Source of the DNA: CAVVGZ01 sp963841845 | GTDB lineage: Bacteria > Chloroflexota > Anaerolineae > Anaerolineales > Anaerolineaceae | NCBI GenBank assembly: GCA_963841845.1 | Contig: CAWJEG010000011.1 | Span: 30,818-94,817, forward strand | Direction: 5' to 3' | DNA: 64,000 nucleotides | Shown here: one piece after another, positions 9,324 to 18,135 of the stretch | Position numbering within the stretch: the first letter of the stretch is position 1 | Layout: each line of letters starts with the position of its first letter | The notes under the pieces: generated by a model | Databases searched by the model: none | Seen by the model: only the letters and a program-made list of their open reading frames with translations | Told to the model about the DNA's origin: nothing | Position numbers and translations under genes: made by a program

Positions 9324-9805
9324 ACACATTTCTTATTATGTGTATGAAGCACATCCCTCGTATTTTAAGAGGTGGTTTTTATACTTTTATGCCCGAATAT
9401 CTTGGATGTGTCCAGGTACCTTTTAAATAGGTAAATTCTCTGCCAAATCCAAAAAACATGAAATCAATATCGTTAGGTAGCATCCCCTCTTGTACCTGCT
9501 GTAGATGAACTTTTGAATATTTCTTCCAATCTGGTTTCCATATATAATTTAATAACCTAATTTAATATTCAAAAATATTCCACAGTATTTCAGCCATCCG
9601 AAAATTCTTGGTACAATTCTGTTGGGATCATTCATCAAAGAAATTTATGGCAGGGTTTTTGAAAATATAGAATAACAAAAAACACCAAATTGCCAAAATG
9701 AGAGTCTTTTAAGTTGACATACCTATCTGCAATGATTATTATATAGTTAAAGGATTTACTGATAAAAAATTTCCATGCTGTCTGCGTCTACGTATCAACC
9801 AGAGG
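9324..9805. other. AT-rich intergenic region
   Basis: About 480 bp rich in A and T, with many stops in all frames and no coding or RNA signal I can support. It ends in the hairpin at 9806. Confidence 0.4.
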
Positions 9806-9841
9806 AAAAAGGCACGCCTTTATTTAGCGCGTGCCTTTTAA
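9806..9841 (+). terminator. Rho-independent terminator
   Basis: Left arm AAAAGGCACGC and right arm GCGTGCCTTTT enclose a short loop, ending in a T-run. Because both arms carry A/T ends it could work on either strand. It precedes the SWIM-protein gene at 9883. Confidence 0.65.
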
Positions 9842-9882
9842 TTTCGTTTCTATCTCTTGCCAATATTTGAAAGGAGCAATAA

Positions 9883-10128
9883 ATGGACTATGGGATGATC
9901 GGTAAAATTGACAAAGCCAAGCGCTACGCCGAGGAGCGCCAACGTTTTCAGTTCTCTAACTTTAAAGTCACAATGGATGGGGCAAACAACCTCCACACGA
10001 TCGAATTCGAAAACGGTATCTGGAATTGCGATTGCGATTTTTTCCGGTCTCGTGGAAGATGCAGCCATACAATGGCTCTCGAAATGATCCTTGATGGAAT
10101 GATTACAGTAGAACCCGTAAATCCCTGA
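9883..10128 (+). CDS. Small SWIM zinc-finger protein
   Basis: An 81-residue protein with a good ribosome-binding site (AAAGGAG). The C-terminal half has the SWIM signature C-x-C-xn-C-x-H: WNCDCDFFRSRGRCSHTMALE (Cys47, Cys49, Cys57, His59 approximately), preceded by a two-strand segment (FKVTMDGANNLHTIEFENG). SWIM domains bind zinc and mediate DNA or protein contacts. Most occur inside larger proteins, such as helicases; this one is freestanding. No partner gene is adjacent. Confidence 0.8.
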   Translation: MDYGMIGKIDKAKRYAEERQRFQFSNFKVTMDGANNLHTIEFENGIWNCDCDFFRSRGRCSHTMALEMILDGMITVEPVNP

Positions 10129-10204
10129 CAAGGAAAATTCCTTTTGCCGAATTTAGAACGGTAGATTTAGAGAAGATCGGGTGTTTTGAGCCTAAATAAT
10201 CAGC

Positions 10205-11710
10205 TCAAAACACCCTTGCTTTATAATTTATTGTTTTACACAGGTATTGATCCACGCCGCGCCCGTCTTTTTCCAAAAAACGGTCGGATTCCGGCGGACC
10301 CCAGCTGCCCTTTTGGTAGGCAGGCAGCGGCGGGTTGCCCTGACCTTCAACCGCCCGTGTGAATGGATCTATCAAACCCCAGGCCAGTTCAATTGAATCG
10401 CTGCGGATGAACAAGGAAGGATCCCCATTCAACGCATCCAATAGCAGCCTTTCATATGCTTCCGGGATTGCGTGCTTGCCGAAGTCTTCTGCATAGAGAA
10501 ATTCCATGTCAACCGGGCGCATTTCTGCAGGTGTATCCGGTTTCTTTACTTCAAAAACAAGGTGAATTCCCTCATCAGGCTGCAAACAAAGCGAGAGGAT
10601 ATTTGGAGACATTTGGTAATTATCCGGCAGCGGGAACATTACCACGGGTGGGCATTTAAATTGCACAATTATTTCGGTGGTTTTCTGGGTCAAATACTTC
10701 CCCGAACGGATATAGAAAGGCACTCCCTGCCAGCGCCAATTGTCGATGTAAAACTTGACCGCCGCAAATGTTGGTGTCCGCGATTCAACTGCAACCCCTT
10801 CTTCACCACCGTAGCCTTCATATTGACCCACCACAAGGTGATTCCAGATATTATCCTGGCTGACTGGACGGATGGATTGCAGCACCTTAACCCGCTCATT
10901 GCGGAAAGCCTCCGCTGAGTAAGATCCCGGTGGTTCCATTGAAAAAAGGGTAAGTAGTTGGAACAAATGGTTTTGAAACATGTCCCGCAGCACACCAACC
11001 GAGTCGTAATATTTGGGTCGGTGGCCTACCCCGACAGTCTCCGCAACAGTGATCTGTACATGGTCAATAAGATTACGGTTCCACAACGGTTCGAAAATAG
11101 TATTGGCAAACCGGAAAACCAGGATATTTTGGACGGTTTCTTTGCCAAGGTAGTGGTCAATCCGATAGATCTGGTCCTCCCGTAGAATTTTTTGAACCAC
11201 GGCATTAAGCAGGCGGGCGGATTCCAGATCATGTCCGTATGGTTTTTCAACAATCACCCTGCGCCAGCCATCCTCCTCGTTAACCAATCCAACCTCCCCC
11301 AGGTTGTGCAGAATCGGTTCGTAAAAATCTGGGGGAGCTGCCAGGTAGTATAGTCGGTTGGCGGGTCCGCCTTCAATGGTTTTCAACCTATCCCGCAGCC
11401 TCTTAAAATTTTCAATTTTACTGAAATCCCCCGGCAAATAGGTGAGATGCTTTTCAAAGGAATCCCAGGCATTTTCTTCAAATGTGAATGTTTCATTCTG
11501 CTTGACACCCTCAGAGGCAGTTTTGCGAAATTCAGCATTCGTCCACTGCCTTGTGGCAAAACCAACGATATTTACATCGTCCGGTAGTCGCCCTTTACGT
11601 CGTAAATTATATAAGGAGGGAATCAATTTTCGATGAGACAAATCTCCGGATGCACCAAAAATCACGATTGTCGTTGGTTTCCTGTTATTCTCATTAATAT
11701 ACATGTGCAT
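10205..11710 (-). CDS. zwf: Glucose-6-phosphate 1-dehydrogenase
   Basis: A 501-residue enzyme oxidising glucose 6-phosphate to 6-phosphogluconolactone with NADP+ or NAD+. The N-terminal Rossmann motif is IVIFGASGDLSHRKLIPSLY. The substrate and catalytic signature is RIDHYLGKETVQN, and VEKPYGHDLESA is also conserved. Length is normal. It is the last gene of a three-gene operon with pgl and gnd on the minus strand; gnd ends 8 bp upstream. Together they make the whole oxidative branch of the pentose phosphate pathway. Confidence 0.96.
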   Translation of the reverse strand: MHMYINENNRKPTTIVIFGASGDLSHRKLIPSLYNLRRKGRLPDDVNIVGFATRQWTNAEFRKTASEGVKQNETFTFEENAWDSFEKHLTYLPGDFSKIENFKRLRDRLKTIEGGPANRLYYLAAPPDFYEPILHNLGEVGLVNEEDGWRRVIVEKPYGHDLESARLLNAVVQKILREDQIYRIDHYLGKETVQNILVFRFANTIFEPLWNRNLIDHVQITVAETVGVGHRPKYYDSVGVLRDMFQNHLFQLLTLFSMEPPGSYSAEAFRNERVKVLQSIRPVSQDNIWNHLVVGQYEGYGGEEGVAVESRTPTFAAVKFYIDNWRWQGVPFYIRSGKYLTQKTTEIIVQFKCPPVVMFPLPDNYQMSPNILSLCLQPDEGIHLVFEVKKPDTPAEMRPVDMEFLYAEDFGKHAIPEAYERLLLDALNGDPSLFIRSDSIELAWGLIDPFTRAVEGQGNPPLPAYQKGSWGPPESDRFLEKDGRGVDQYLCKTINYKARVF

Positions 11711-11718
11711 ACCCCTGT

Positions 11719-12636
11719 TTAAGATGTCTCGTCTGTGGTTTTCACGGCATGTCCGCCAAATTGGTTGCGGATCACCGCCAGAAGTTTATCGCCGTATAGT
11801 TCCTGCTGTCTTGAACGCAGCCGGCGCTGCAAGGCGAGTGTAATTACCGGGGCAGGGATGTCCAGATCAATTGCTTCCTGGACAGTCCAGCGTCCTTCCC
11901 CCGAATCAGCAACCCACGGCTGGATATTTTGGAGGGTCTGGTCTTCTTTTAAACCACTGGCAATCAAATCCAGAAGCCAGGAACGGACCACTGAACCAAA
12001 CCGCCAGATTTCCGATATTTGCTCCAGGTCTAATCCGAACTCCTTTTTTGCATGCAGAATTTCAAATCCCTCTGCATAGGCCTCCATCATTCCGTATTCA
12101 ATACCGTTATGGATCATTTTTACAAAATGGCCTGCACCATTTGGGCCAACTCGACCCCATCCAGTTTCCGGTCCGGGAGCAAGTGCTTCGAAAATTGGCC
12201 GGGTTTTTTCAACAATAAGCTCCTCCCCCCCGATCATAATACTGTAACCTTCGCTTAAACCCCAGACACCCCCGCTTGTTCCAACATCAAGAAAATGAAT
12301 TCCCTTCTGTCCCACCAGCCCCGCCCGGCGAATAGAGTCTTTATAGTTCGAATTACCGCCGTCAATAAGGATATCGCCGGGATCCAGCATACCGCCCAAC
12401 TCCATTATGGTGTGTTCAGTGACATCTCCTGCAGGCACCATCACCCACACCACCCGGGGACGATCCAGTTGTTCAACTAAATTCATAAGCGATCTGGCTT
12501 CAATTCCACCATTATTAAAGTGGTCTAGCCTGGATTTCTCGCTTGGCGCATAACCAACAACGGCATGACCATAATGCATCAAGCGCTTTGCCATGTTACT
12601 ACCCATTTTCCCCAATCCTACCAATCCGATTTTCAT
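11719..12636 (-). CDS. gnd: 6-phosphogluconate dehydrogenase, decarboxylating (short form)
   Basis: A 305-residue protein beginning GLVGLGKMGSNMAKRLMHYG, the NAD(P) binding site. It contains DGGNSNYKDS and the catalytic segment GAGHFVKMIHNGIEYGMMEA (Lys and His). At about 300 residues it belongs to the short GndA/YqeC-like class, often NAD+-preferring, rather than the classical 470-residue enzyme. It converts 6-phosphogluconate to ribulose 5-phosphate and CO2. It lies between pgl and zwf, all on the minus strand. Confidence 0.93.
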   Translation of the reverse strand: MKIGLVGLGKMGSNMAKRLMHYGHAVVGYAPSEKSRLDHFNNGGIEARSLMNLVEQLDRPRVVWVMVPAGDVTEHTIMELGGMLDPGDILIDGGNSNYKDSIRRAGLVGQKGIHFLDVGTSGGVWGLSEGYSIMIGGEELIVEKTRPIFEALAPGPETGWGRVGPNGAGHFVKMIHNGIEYGMMEAYAEGFEILHAKKEFGLDLEQISEIWRFGSVVRSWLLDLIASGLKEDQTLQNIQPWVADSGEGRWTVQEAIDLDIPAPVITLALQRRLRSRQQELYGDKLLAVIRNQFGGHAVKTTDETS

Positions 12637-12728
12637 CCTGCCTCCTTGATTGCCCTGGCTATCGATTTCTTTAAGAATAACATCGATCAGATGCTTTGTT
12701 GTTGGCTGCCATGCCTGATTTACGACCT

Positions 12729-13529
12729 CTAATCCGCGCCTCCTCTTAACTCCAGTCGGGATGCAGCGTCCTCGTCCAGCATCCAGACAATTTCTCCGTC
12801 GCCTGGTTTTATCCTCTGGGCGGGATTCTGCTGGGGATCAAAAATCCCCTGGATCGCATTTTTCACCGCCTCTGCCTTTTCCTTACCGCTGACCAGGAAG
12901 CAAATAAACCTGGCCTCATTGATCAGGGATGGCGTAAATGTGACCCTCCCGGCTGGACGTCCCTGGTAATCTCCACTGACCGCAATCACAGGACCCTCCA
13001 TTTCCTCGGTGGGGTATTTCCCTGGAAAAAGGGAACCGGTATGTCCATCCTCTCCCAAACCAAGGAAAATGAAATCAAATATCGGTAGTGTCTTCCCTGG
13101 GCGGATGAAATGGGATAACTGGTCAGCATAATTCCTGGCTGCCTGGCGGGGCGGCTGTTCGCTTTTTACTCTGTGGATATTCCGTTTTTGCAGCGGAACC
13201 AGGGATAATAAGTGTTTATTCGCCTGGTAGTAGTTATTTTCTTCATGATTAGCTGGGACCATCCGCTCATCCACCCAAAATATATGCATCTTTTCCCAGG
13301 GTATTTGCTCCCGGAAAGGCGGTTTAGAAAGCAGGCGGTATACGGGGTATGGAGTACTGCCCCCTGAAAGCGCTACAAGCAGCTGTCTGTGCCCTTCCGC
13401 CGGTGTATTAACCGCCCTTACAAAGAAATCGGCAGTATTGCAGGCCAATTCATCCAGGCTGGCACTGATGTGGATATGGCTGGGTGGAATTTGTTCAGGT
13501 TTACCGCCATCCATATTTGCCTGCTCCAA
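12729..13529 (-). CDS. pgl: 6-phosphogluconolactonase
   Basis: A 266-residue protein of the DevB/SOL family. ALSGGSTPYPVYRLL (substrate phosphate loop), HIFWVDERMVP and FIFLGLGEDGHTGSLFPG are the conserved motifs; the last contains the catalytic His. It hydrolyses 6-phosphogluconolactone. It is the first gene of the pgl-gnd-zwf operon; a 92-bp gap separates it from gnd. Confidence 0.93.
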   Translation of the reverse strand: MEQANMDGGKPEQIPPSHIHISASLDELACNTADFFVRAVNTPAEGHRQLLVALSGGSTPYPVYRLLSKPPFREQIPWEKMHIFWVDERMVPANHEENNYYQANKHLLSLVPLQKRNIHRVKSEQPPRQAARNYADQLSHFIRPGKTLPIFDFIFLGLGEDGHTGSLFPGKYPTEEMEGPVIAVSGDYQGRPAGRVTFTPSLINEARFICFLVSGKEKAEAVKNAIQGIFDPQQNPAQRIKPGDGEIVWMLDEDAASRLELRGGAD

Positions 13530-13994
13530 TTATTTCGATAAGGGTAGTGGTAATAAATCTGACCGGTAAGTGCTCTGGATATCCGGATTTGAGGTCATTC
13601 TATATAAAAGCCGGTAATATCATCCCGGACTGCATCCCCGGTATGATTCGGGGAGCTGTACTCCTTGCAAGGATCATAAAGCCAGGTGTTTATGGGTTGC
13701 ACGATACCCCGGGTATCCAGCCACGAGTGGTTATCTGTCCGAAATCACCTGCTTCAATTAATGATTAATTGTCCGTCAGATTGGTTATACAAAATTTCAT
13801 CAATAGCTAATTTTTATTGTAACATTGTTGGTATTACAGGAACAAGCAGATTAACTGGCAGCATCGAGGATTTATTATTTGGGCTGGTATCCCTTGGATT
13901 CCTGAAAAAAGGTAAAATTCTACGCATAACGGACGTCAAGTAATCAACAGGATTTGCTAAAATAAATAATTAAAATTGGAAAGGCATTATAAAT
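13530..13994. other. Intergenic region between divergent units
   Basis: About 460 bp separating the pentose phosphate operon (minus) from the glutaredoxin genes (plus). Short frames here overlap stops and resemble nothing known to me. Promoters for both directions probably lie here, but I could not fix them. Confidence 0.3.
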
Positions 13995-14267
13995 ATGGAT
14001 CATACAGAGAAATACATAAATCCCGAAAAACTGGCAGTTTATGGACATTCCTATTGTCCTGGCGCACGCAGGATGCGTTCAGCCCTCCAGGATAGGAAAG
14101 TAAACCACGAATGGAGAGATATCCGTGAAGGAGACCCCCGCTTTGAGAAAGAGTTAAAAGAGCTGGCAAATGGTTATCTTTCAGTCCCCACTCTAATCTT
14201 TCCGGATGGTACCTTAATGGTGGAACCACTTCTAAATGAAGTCCTGAAAAAATTAAATATTGAATAG
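13995..14267 (+). CDS. Glutaredoxin-like protein with a single active-site cysteine
   Basis: A 90-residue thioredoxin-fold protein: LAVYGHSYCPGARRMRSAL (active site C-P-G-A, about residue 22), the cis-Pro segment VPTLIFPDG, and a C-terminal helix. The second Cys of C-x-x-C is replaced by Ala, so it cannot form an intramolecular disulfide; a monothiol or glutathionylation role is possible. It lies 30 bp upstream of a glutaredoxin-thioredoxin reductase fusion in the same direction and probably shares its transcript. Confidence 0.85.
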   Translation: MDHTEKYINPEKLAVYGHSYCPGARRMRSALQDRKVNHEWRDIREGDPRFEKELKELANGYLSVPTLIFPDGTLMVEPLLNEVLKKLNIE

Positions 14268-14297
14268 AGTGTATGAATCGTTTAGTCGGAGAGACCG

Positions 14298-15491
14298 GTG
14301 ACAACCAACGCACATGAAGGCATCATTATTTACAGTACAAAATGGTGTTCAGATTGCAAACGGGTAAAGAAATTTTTTGGTGAACAGCGTATCCCTTACA
14401 CCAATATCGATATTGAAAATGACCCGCAAGCAATGGCATTCGTTGAAAAAGTCAATCATGGGATGCGCATCATTCCAACCATTATTTGCGGTGACGGATC
14501 GATTTTATCTGAACCAAGCAATGCAGAATTAGCAGTCAAGCTTGGGCTGACGGTCAAAGCCAGGCGTGGATTTTATGATGCCATTATTATCGGCAGCGGA
14601 CCGGCGGGTTTGACCGCGGCCATATTCCTCACCCGCGAGCGGTTGGATACCCTGGTGATAGAAAGGGGTGGTTTGGGCGGTCAGGTCAGCATGACTCAGA
14701 CAATGGAAAATTTCCCGGGTTTTTACGAAGGGATCAGTGGATCAGATTTTGCTGAGCGGTTGGTAAAACAAGCAAGACGGTTTGGGACAGAGATTTTACA
14801 AGCCCAGGACGTTGTTGATATTCGCCCGGAGGGACAGTACCTGTCTGTTTCAACCACCGACGGGTCTGATTATGGGTGCAAGGCAGCCCTCCTGGCAACC
14901 GGTGCCCAATATCGGCGTTTGGGAGTTCCCGGTGAGGAAGAGTTGATTGGAATTAATATCCATTTTTGCGCTACATGTGACGCAGCATTTTACCGAAACA
15001 AAAAAGTGCTTGTCATCGGGGGAGGTAACAGCGGTTTTCAAGAGGGCTTGTTCATTTCTAAATTTGCAGATCAGGTGGACATCGTTGAGTTTCTTCCACA
15101 GGTGAAAGCCAGCCCCATTCTCCAGGAGAGTGTGGCCCGAAATTCCAAAATGAAAGTGATCACCAACCATCTCGTGAGAGGTTTTCGGGGTAATGGGAAG
15201 CTTGAAGGGATTGCTGTGGAGGACCGCACTACCCATAAACTCACCGAATGGTATTACGATGGTGTCTTTATCTTTATTGGGTTGTCTCCCAACGCCGATT
15301 TTATCAAGGACAAAATAAAAACGAATTCATTCGGTTTTATCGAGACGGATAAAACGCTCATGACATCCATGCCCGGGCTTTTTGCTGCCGGAGATGTGCG
15401 CGCAGATTCAACCAAACAGGCGGCTTCGGCGGCCGGGGAAGGCGCAACTGCAGCCTTGATGATCCGCCAGTACCTGGACCAGGAAGGCTGA
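14298..15491 (+). CDS. Glutaredoxin-thioredoxin reductase fusion
   Basis: A 397-residue protein starting at GTG 14298 with GGAG upstream. Residues 1-85 are a glutaredoxin domain with active site KWCSDCKRV and cis-Pro segment IIPTIICGDG. Residues 92-397 are a low-molecular-weight thioredoxin reductase: FAD motif AIIIGSGPAGLTAAIF, redox pair FCATCDAAFY (C-A-T-C), NADPH motif VLVIGGGNSGFQEG, and C-terminal FAD motif LFAAGDVRADSTKQAASAAGEG. The fused domain may be the direct electron acceptor of the reductase. The small glutaredoxin-like gene upstream may be a further partner. Confidence 0.92.
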   Translation: MTTNAHEGIIIYSTKWCSDCKRVKKFFGEQRIPYTNIDIENDPQAMAFVEKVNHGMRIIPTIICGDGSILSEPSNAELAVKLGLTVKARRGFYDAIIIGSGPAGLTAAIFLTRERLDTLVIERGGLGGQVSMTQTMENFPGFYEGISGSDFAERLVKQARRFGTEILQAQDVVDIRPEGQYLSVSTTDGSDYGCKAALLATGAQYRRLGVPGEEELIGINIHFCATCDAAFYRNKKVLVIGGGNSGFQEGLFISKFADQVDIVEFLPQVKASPILQESVARNSKMKVITNHLVRGFRGNGKLEGIAVEDRTTHKLTEWYYDGVFIFIGLSPNADFIKDKIKTNSFGFIETDKTLMTSMPGLFAAGDVRADSTKQAASAAGEGATAALMIRQYLDQEG

Positions 15492-15643
15492 ACCTCCGGA
15501 AAGGACACTGCACCGCTTTTAAGTAAATCATCATGTTCTAAAAATGCCTGTGATCATCTCTGGCACTAATATTGCAACGTATTGCTAGACTGAACTGATC
15601 AGAGAATGAATTGTCCTTCAAAATATCATGAGGCAAAATAGGC

Positions 15644-16561
15644 ATGAACCCCAGACCGGTAGTACCGCCAAAATATCTGAAAAATAGAATCGGCTTTAAA
15701 GTGATCGGTAAGCTCGCTCATATCCGCCTGTTTGAAAAGTTAATCAACAGCAGCAAGAACCTCCAACAGACAACCCTGCTCGTCCCCCATCCGCAAATGG
15801 GTTACCGCAAACGTTCCCGCAACCGTTATGGAAATTTTATGTTTTATCAGGGTCCGGTACGTTACCACGACCGTATTCATATTACCTATTTGCCGCTCTC
15901 CACAAAATTAAAGAACGCCCTGATCCATGCCGGGATTGACACTCGCGGAGATTTATTGGATTACCTCAACCAGGCTGGCAAGGAAGGATTATTGATCCTC
16001 TCAGGGGTTGCCCGAAAGGGGCTGGAGGAGATTGAAACCGTAGTCTTAAAAAACCCCGACAGTATTCTCCCACCCCGCTGGACAAGGACTCCAACCAGCA
16101 AAACCAACCGGTTGCTCAAATTTGAGATTATTTTTGATCCACAGGATGGTTGGAACAGATTTGCAAGTCTCCAGGATGATACCAAATCGATTATGTCCAT
16201 GCTTGTTATCAGCCTGCGTAATGCATTTGGAGAGCAAATCACCATCCAGGAAGAGTTGGGGGTTGTTACGGTTGGCGGCATCAGCCATATCGAAATTGGG
16301 CTTACCATTCCAGTGGATCCTGTCCTGGATCGGGCACCAATTCGCAAAACCAAGCTGGATTACAACACCCAGGTCATCTTTGAGCGCAATGAGATAAACA
16401 CCCTGGCAGACCTGGCACTGCTATTCAGCGAGGATTTGGGTAAAACCCGTGATCAACTTCTTGACCTGCAAGGCATGAATGAGCAAAAAGTGGATCAGCT
16501 TCTGCACTTGATTCCTCTTGGGGTAAACAGGCAAAAAAGCCTCCTCGCATTATGCCATTAA
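15644..16561 (+). CDS. Uncharacterised protein with two RNA polymerase alpha-CTD-like HhH domains
   Basis: A 305-residue protein of unknown function. Residues 85-135 (PLSTKLKNALIHAGIDTRGD, then LLDYL and LSGVARKGLEEIETVV) match the helix-hairpin-helix pattern of the RNA polymerase alpha C-terminal domain, which binds UP-element DNA and activators. A second, weaker copy lies at about 245-295 (NEINTLADLALLF, LLDLQGMNEQKVDQLL). Between them is a mixed alpha/beta region with no motif I recognise. The N-terminal 80 residues are basic and Tyr-rich. It lacks the alpha N-terminal assembly domain, so it is not rpoA. A DNA-binding or transcription-related role is inferred. Confidence 0.6.
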   Translation: MNPRPVVPPKYLKNRIGFKVIGKLAHIRLFEKLINSSKNLQQTTLLVPHPQMGYRKRSRNRYGNFMFYQGPVRYHDRIHITYLPLSTKLKNALIHAGIDTRGDLLDYLNQAGKEGLLILSGVARKGLEEIETVVLKNPDSILPPRWTRTPTSKTNRLLKFEIIFDPQDGWNRFASLQDDTKSIMSMLVISLRNAFGEQITIQEELGVVTVGGISHIEIGLTIPVDPVLDRAPIRKTKLDYNTQVIFERNEINTLADLALLFSEDLGKTRDQLLDLQGMNEQKVDQLLHLIPLGVNRQKSLLALCH

Positions 16562-17140
16562 GAAATGACGGAATAGAAAAATAAGTTTCGTCAATACCAT
16601 ATCAAGCAGTCAGCCAGATTCCTGGAGTAAAATCCGGGAATTTCTTTATTCGATATAGAATCTAACCGAACATGAAAATTATTCGATCTGCCGTCTCATC
16701 CAGGTGAGTGATCCACTTCATATACTTATTAGAAGAAAAAGGGGGATTGGTCGCATATCAATCCACACCACAACGATATCCCTTTATCTAAACCACACCA
16801 GGAGCGTTTCCCCAATGTTGTGAGAGCCTGGAAAGATCAAGCGATCAGGTCTCTGTCGTCACTCAAAGAAAACGGTCGTTCTCTTCGTCAGCCGTCCATC
16901 ACTGAAAGCCAACCAGCGCTAAAACTCGTTCTGTCTCTGTATCAGGGTGAAGGGGTGCCGAGTTAAGACACCGGATGAACAATTGTTGAGAACGCATACT
17001 CATCTAATTCCAGGCAAATAAGTAAAAATCGTTAATATGCTGGATTAATCACATGGCGTGTACCGCCTGCGGAGTTCCAGGGGGCTGTACGAGAATCTCC
17101 AGCAGTGAGATATGCTGCTTGGGACCGATGGCTTTTTGGT
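16562..17140. other. Intergenic region with a possible gene remnant
   Basis: No gene with a start codon is supported. On the plus strand a frame from about 16741 to 16965 has no internal stop and an uneven, protein-like composition (for example ERFPNVVRAWKDQAIRSL) but lacks a Met and a ribosome-binding site. It could be the 3' remnant of a lost gene. Confidence 0.25.
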
Positions 17141-17174
17141 AAAAAAATTCCTGGCAGGATTCTGCCAGGAATTT
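17141..17174 (-). terminator. Rho-independent terminator of the cold-shock gene
   Basis: A perfect stem AATTCCTGGCAG/CTGCCAGGAATT with a four-base loop is followed on the minus strand by seven T residues. It lies 22 bp beyond the cold-shock stop codon. Confidence 0.9.
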
Positions 17175-17196
17175 ATCATGTCATTCTTAGGAATGA

Positions 17197-17406
17197 TTAG
17201 GCCGGGACTACATCGCTGGCCTGGGGGCCTTTCTGGCCTTCCACAACGGTGAACTCAACACGCTGGCCTTCTTCAAGATTCTTGAATCCATCACCCTTAA
17301 TTGCTGAATAATGAACAAAGACATCCGCACCATTATCGCGCTGAATAAAACCATAACCTTTACTTCCATTGAACCATTTTACCGTACCGATGATACGCTC
17401 AGACAT
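17197..17406 (-). CDS. CspA-family cold-shock protein
   Basis: A 69-residue single-domain OB-fold protein with both RNA-binding motifs: KGYGFIQ (RNP1) and VFVHYSAI (RNP2), and the N-terminal GTVKWFNGSKGYGF. It binds single-stranded RNA or DNA and melts mRNA structure. The ribosome-binding site AGGAGG is strong. A promoter (17592-17564) and a terminator-like hairpin (17516-17488) lie in its leader, and its own terminator follows. It is therefore probably a single-gene unit with leader control. Confidence 0.95.
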   Translation of the reverse strand: MSERIIGTVKWFNGSKGYGFIQRDNGADVFVHYSAIKGDGFKNLEEGQRVEFTVVEGQKGPQASDVVPA

Positions 17407-17487
17407 TTAATTTGCCTCCTTCTGGCAATTACTACAAAAAAAGAATTAATCTTCGGGTACTTCAGTCGTTTCATCGGAACGAGCGTT

Positions 17488-17516
17488 AAAAAAAACCCGT
17501 GGGGTGTACCCACGAG
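17488..17516 (-). promoter_or_regulatory. Terminator-like hairpin (possible attenuator) in the cold-shock leader
   Basis: On the minus strand a stem of about eight pairs (CTCGTGGG ... CCCCACGGG) is followed directly by eight T residues. It lies downstream of the predicted promoter (17592-17564) and about 80 bases before the cold-shock start codon, so it would cut the transcript short unless refolded. An alternative is that it terminates the upstream CarD-like transcript and the csp promoter lies elsewhere. Confidence 0.65.
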
Positions 17517-17563
17517 CTACTGTCAACACTTCCAACGTAAACTTACTGGTAACCTACAACTAC

Positions 17564-17592
17564 ATTCTATACCCATTCTAAATTTCTGTCAA
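17564..17592 (-). promoter_or_regulatory. Sigma-70-type promoter for the cold-shock gene
   Basis: TTGACA at 17592-17587, a 17-base spacer, and TAGAAT at 17569-17564 on the minus strand. Both boxes are close to consensus and the spacing is ideal. The predicted leader to the start codon at 17406 is about 150 nt. It lies between the CarD-like stop and the cold-shock gene. Confidence 0.75.
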
Positions 17593-17634
17593 GGATAAAT
17601 GAACGGCAAATTCATGAACAACGATGACCAATTG

Positions 17635-18135
17635 TTATGTATTTTCAAGCAGCCGGGTCAATTCCTGTTCTGCTTCGTCCATTGGTACTGCCAAAACCAG
17701 GCACCACTCCTCCAACAATAAATTCCTGGTTTGCTCTAAAAAAGCCCGGTCATTTTCAGTCATCTTTCCATTGCGCTTGTGATAGGTGAGATCACGCACT
17801 ACCTGGCTTAATGATTCAAGGGTACCAGCCCGCATGCGCTGGCGGACGATCTTCTTACGTTCCATTATATCGTTGGATAGCGGTTCACCGGGAGCAGCCA
17901 GAATTTTAAAAACATTTTCAAAATCCTCAGGCCGTGTAAGCGGGCGGATGCAGCTTTCTCCGTTGTCTTCTTCCGGTACCCATAGGGTCAGGTCGCCAAC
18001 CTTGACAACGTAACATAGAATGGTTTTCCCATTTATTTCCTTCGCATCCATTTGGATGATTTCCCCTGGCCCGTAAGACCAATGAATAACCTTGTCACCG
18101 ACATGGAAGGCAGGCTGAAAATTTTCCATTATCAA
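17635..18135 (-). CDS. CarD/CdnL-TRCF-type transcription regulator
   Basis: A 166-residue protein. Residues 10-60 (HVGDKVIHWSYGPGEIIQMD, then CYVVKVGDLTLWVP) form the Tudor-like RNA polymerase beta-binding domain shared by CarD and Mfd. The rest is helical (RKKIVRQRMRAGTLESLSQVVRDL and following) like the CarD DNA-binding part. CarD proteins stabilise open promoter complexes. It is a single gene followed by the cold-shock promoter. Confidence 0.82.
   Translation of the reverse strand: MIMENFQPAFHVGDKVIHWSYGPGEIIQMDAKEINGKTILCYVVKVGDLTLWVPEEDNGESCIRPLTRPEDFENVFKILAAPGEPLSNDIMERKKIVRQRMRAGTLESLSQVVRDLTYHKRNGKMTENDRAFLEQTRNLLLEEWCLVLAVPMDEAEQELTRLLENT

Noticed and set aside
13484..13943. Two short plus-strand frames upstream of the glutaredoxin gene
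   Set aside because: No ribosome-binding sites, no motifs, and they overlap the pgl start region.
16741..16965. IS256-type transposase remnant
   Set aside because: Only a vague resemblance at one short segment (RFPNVVRAW), with no catalytic DDE residues or terminal inverted repeats found.
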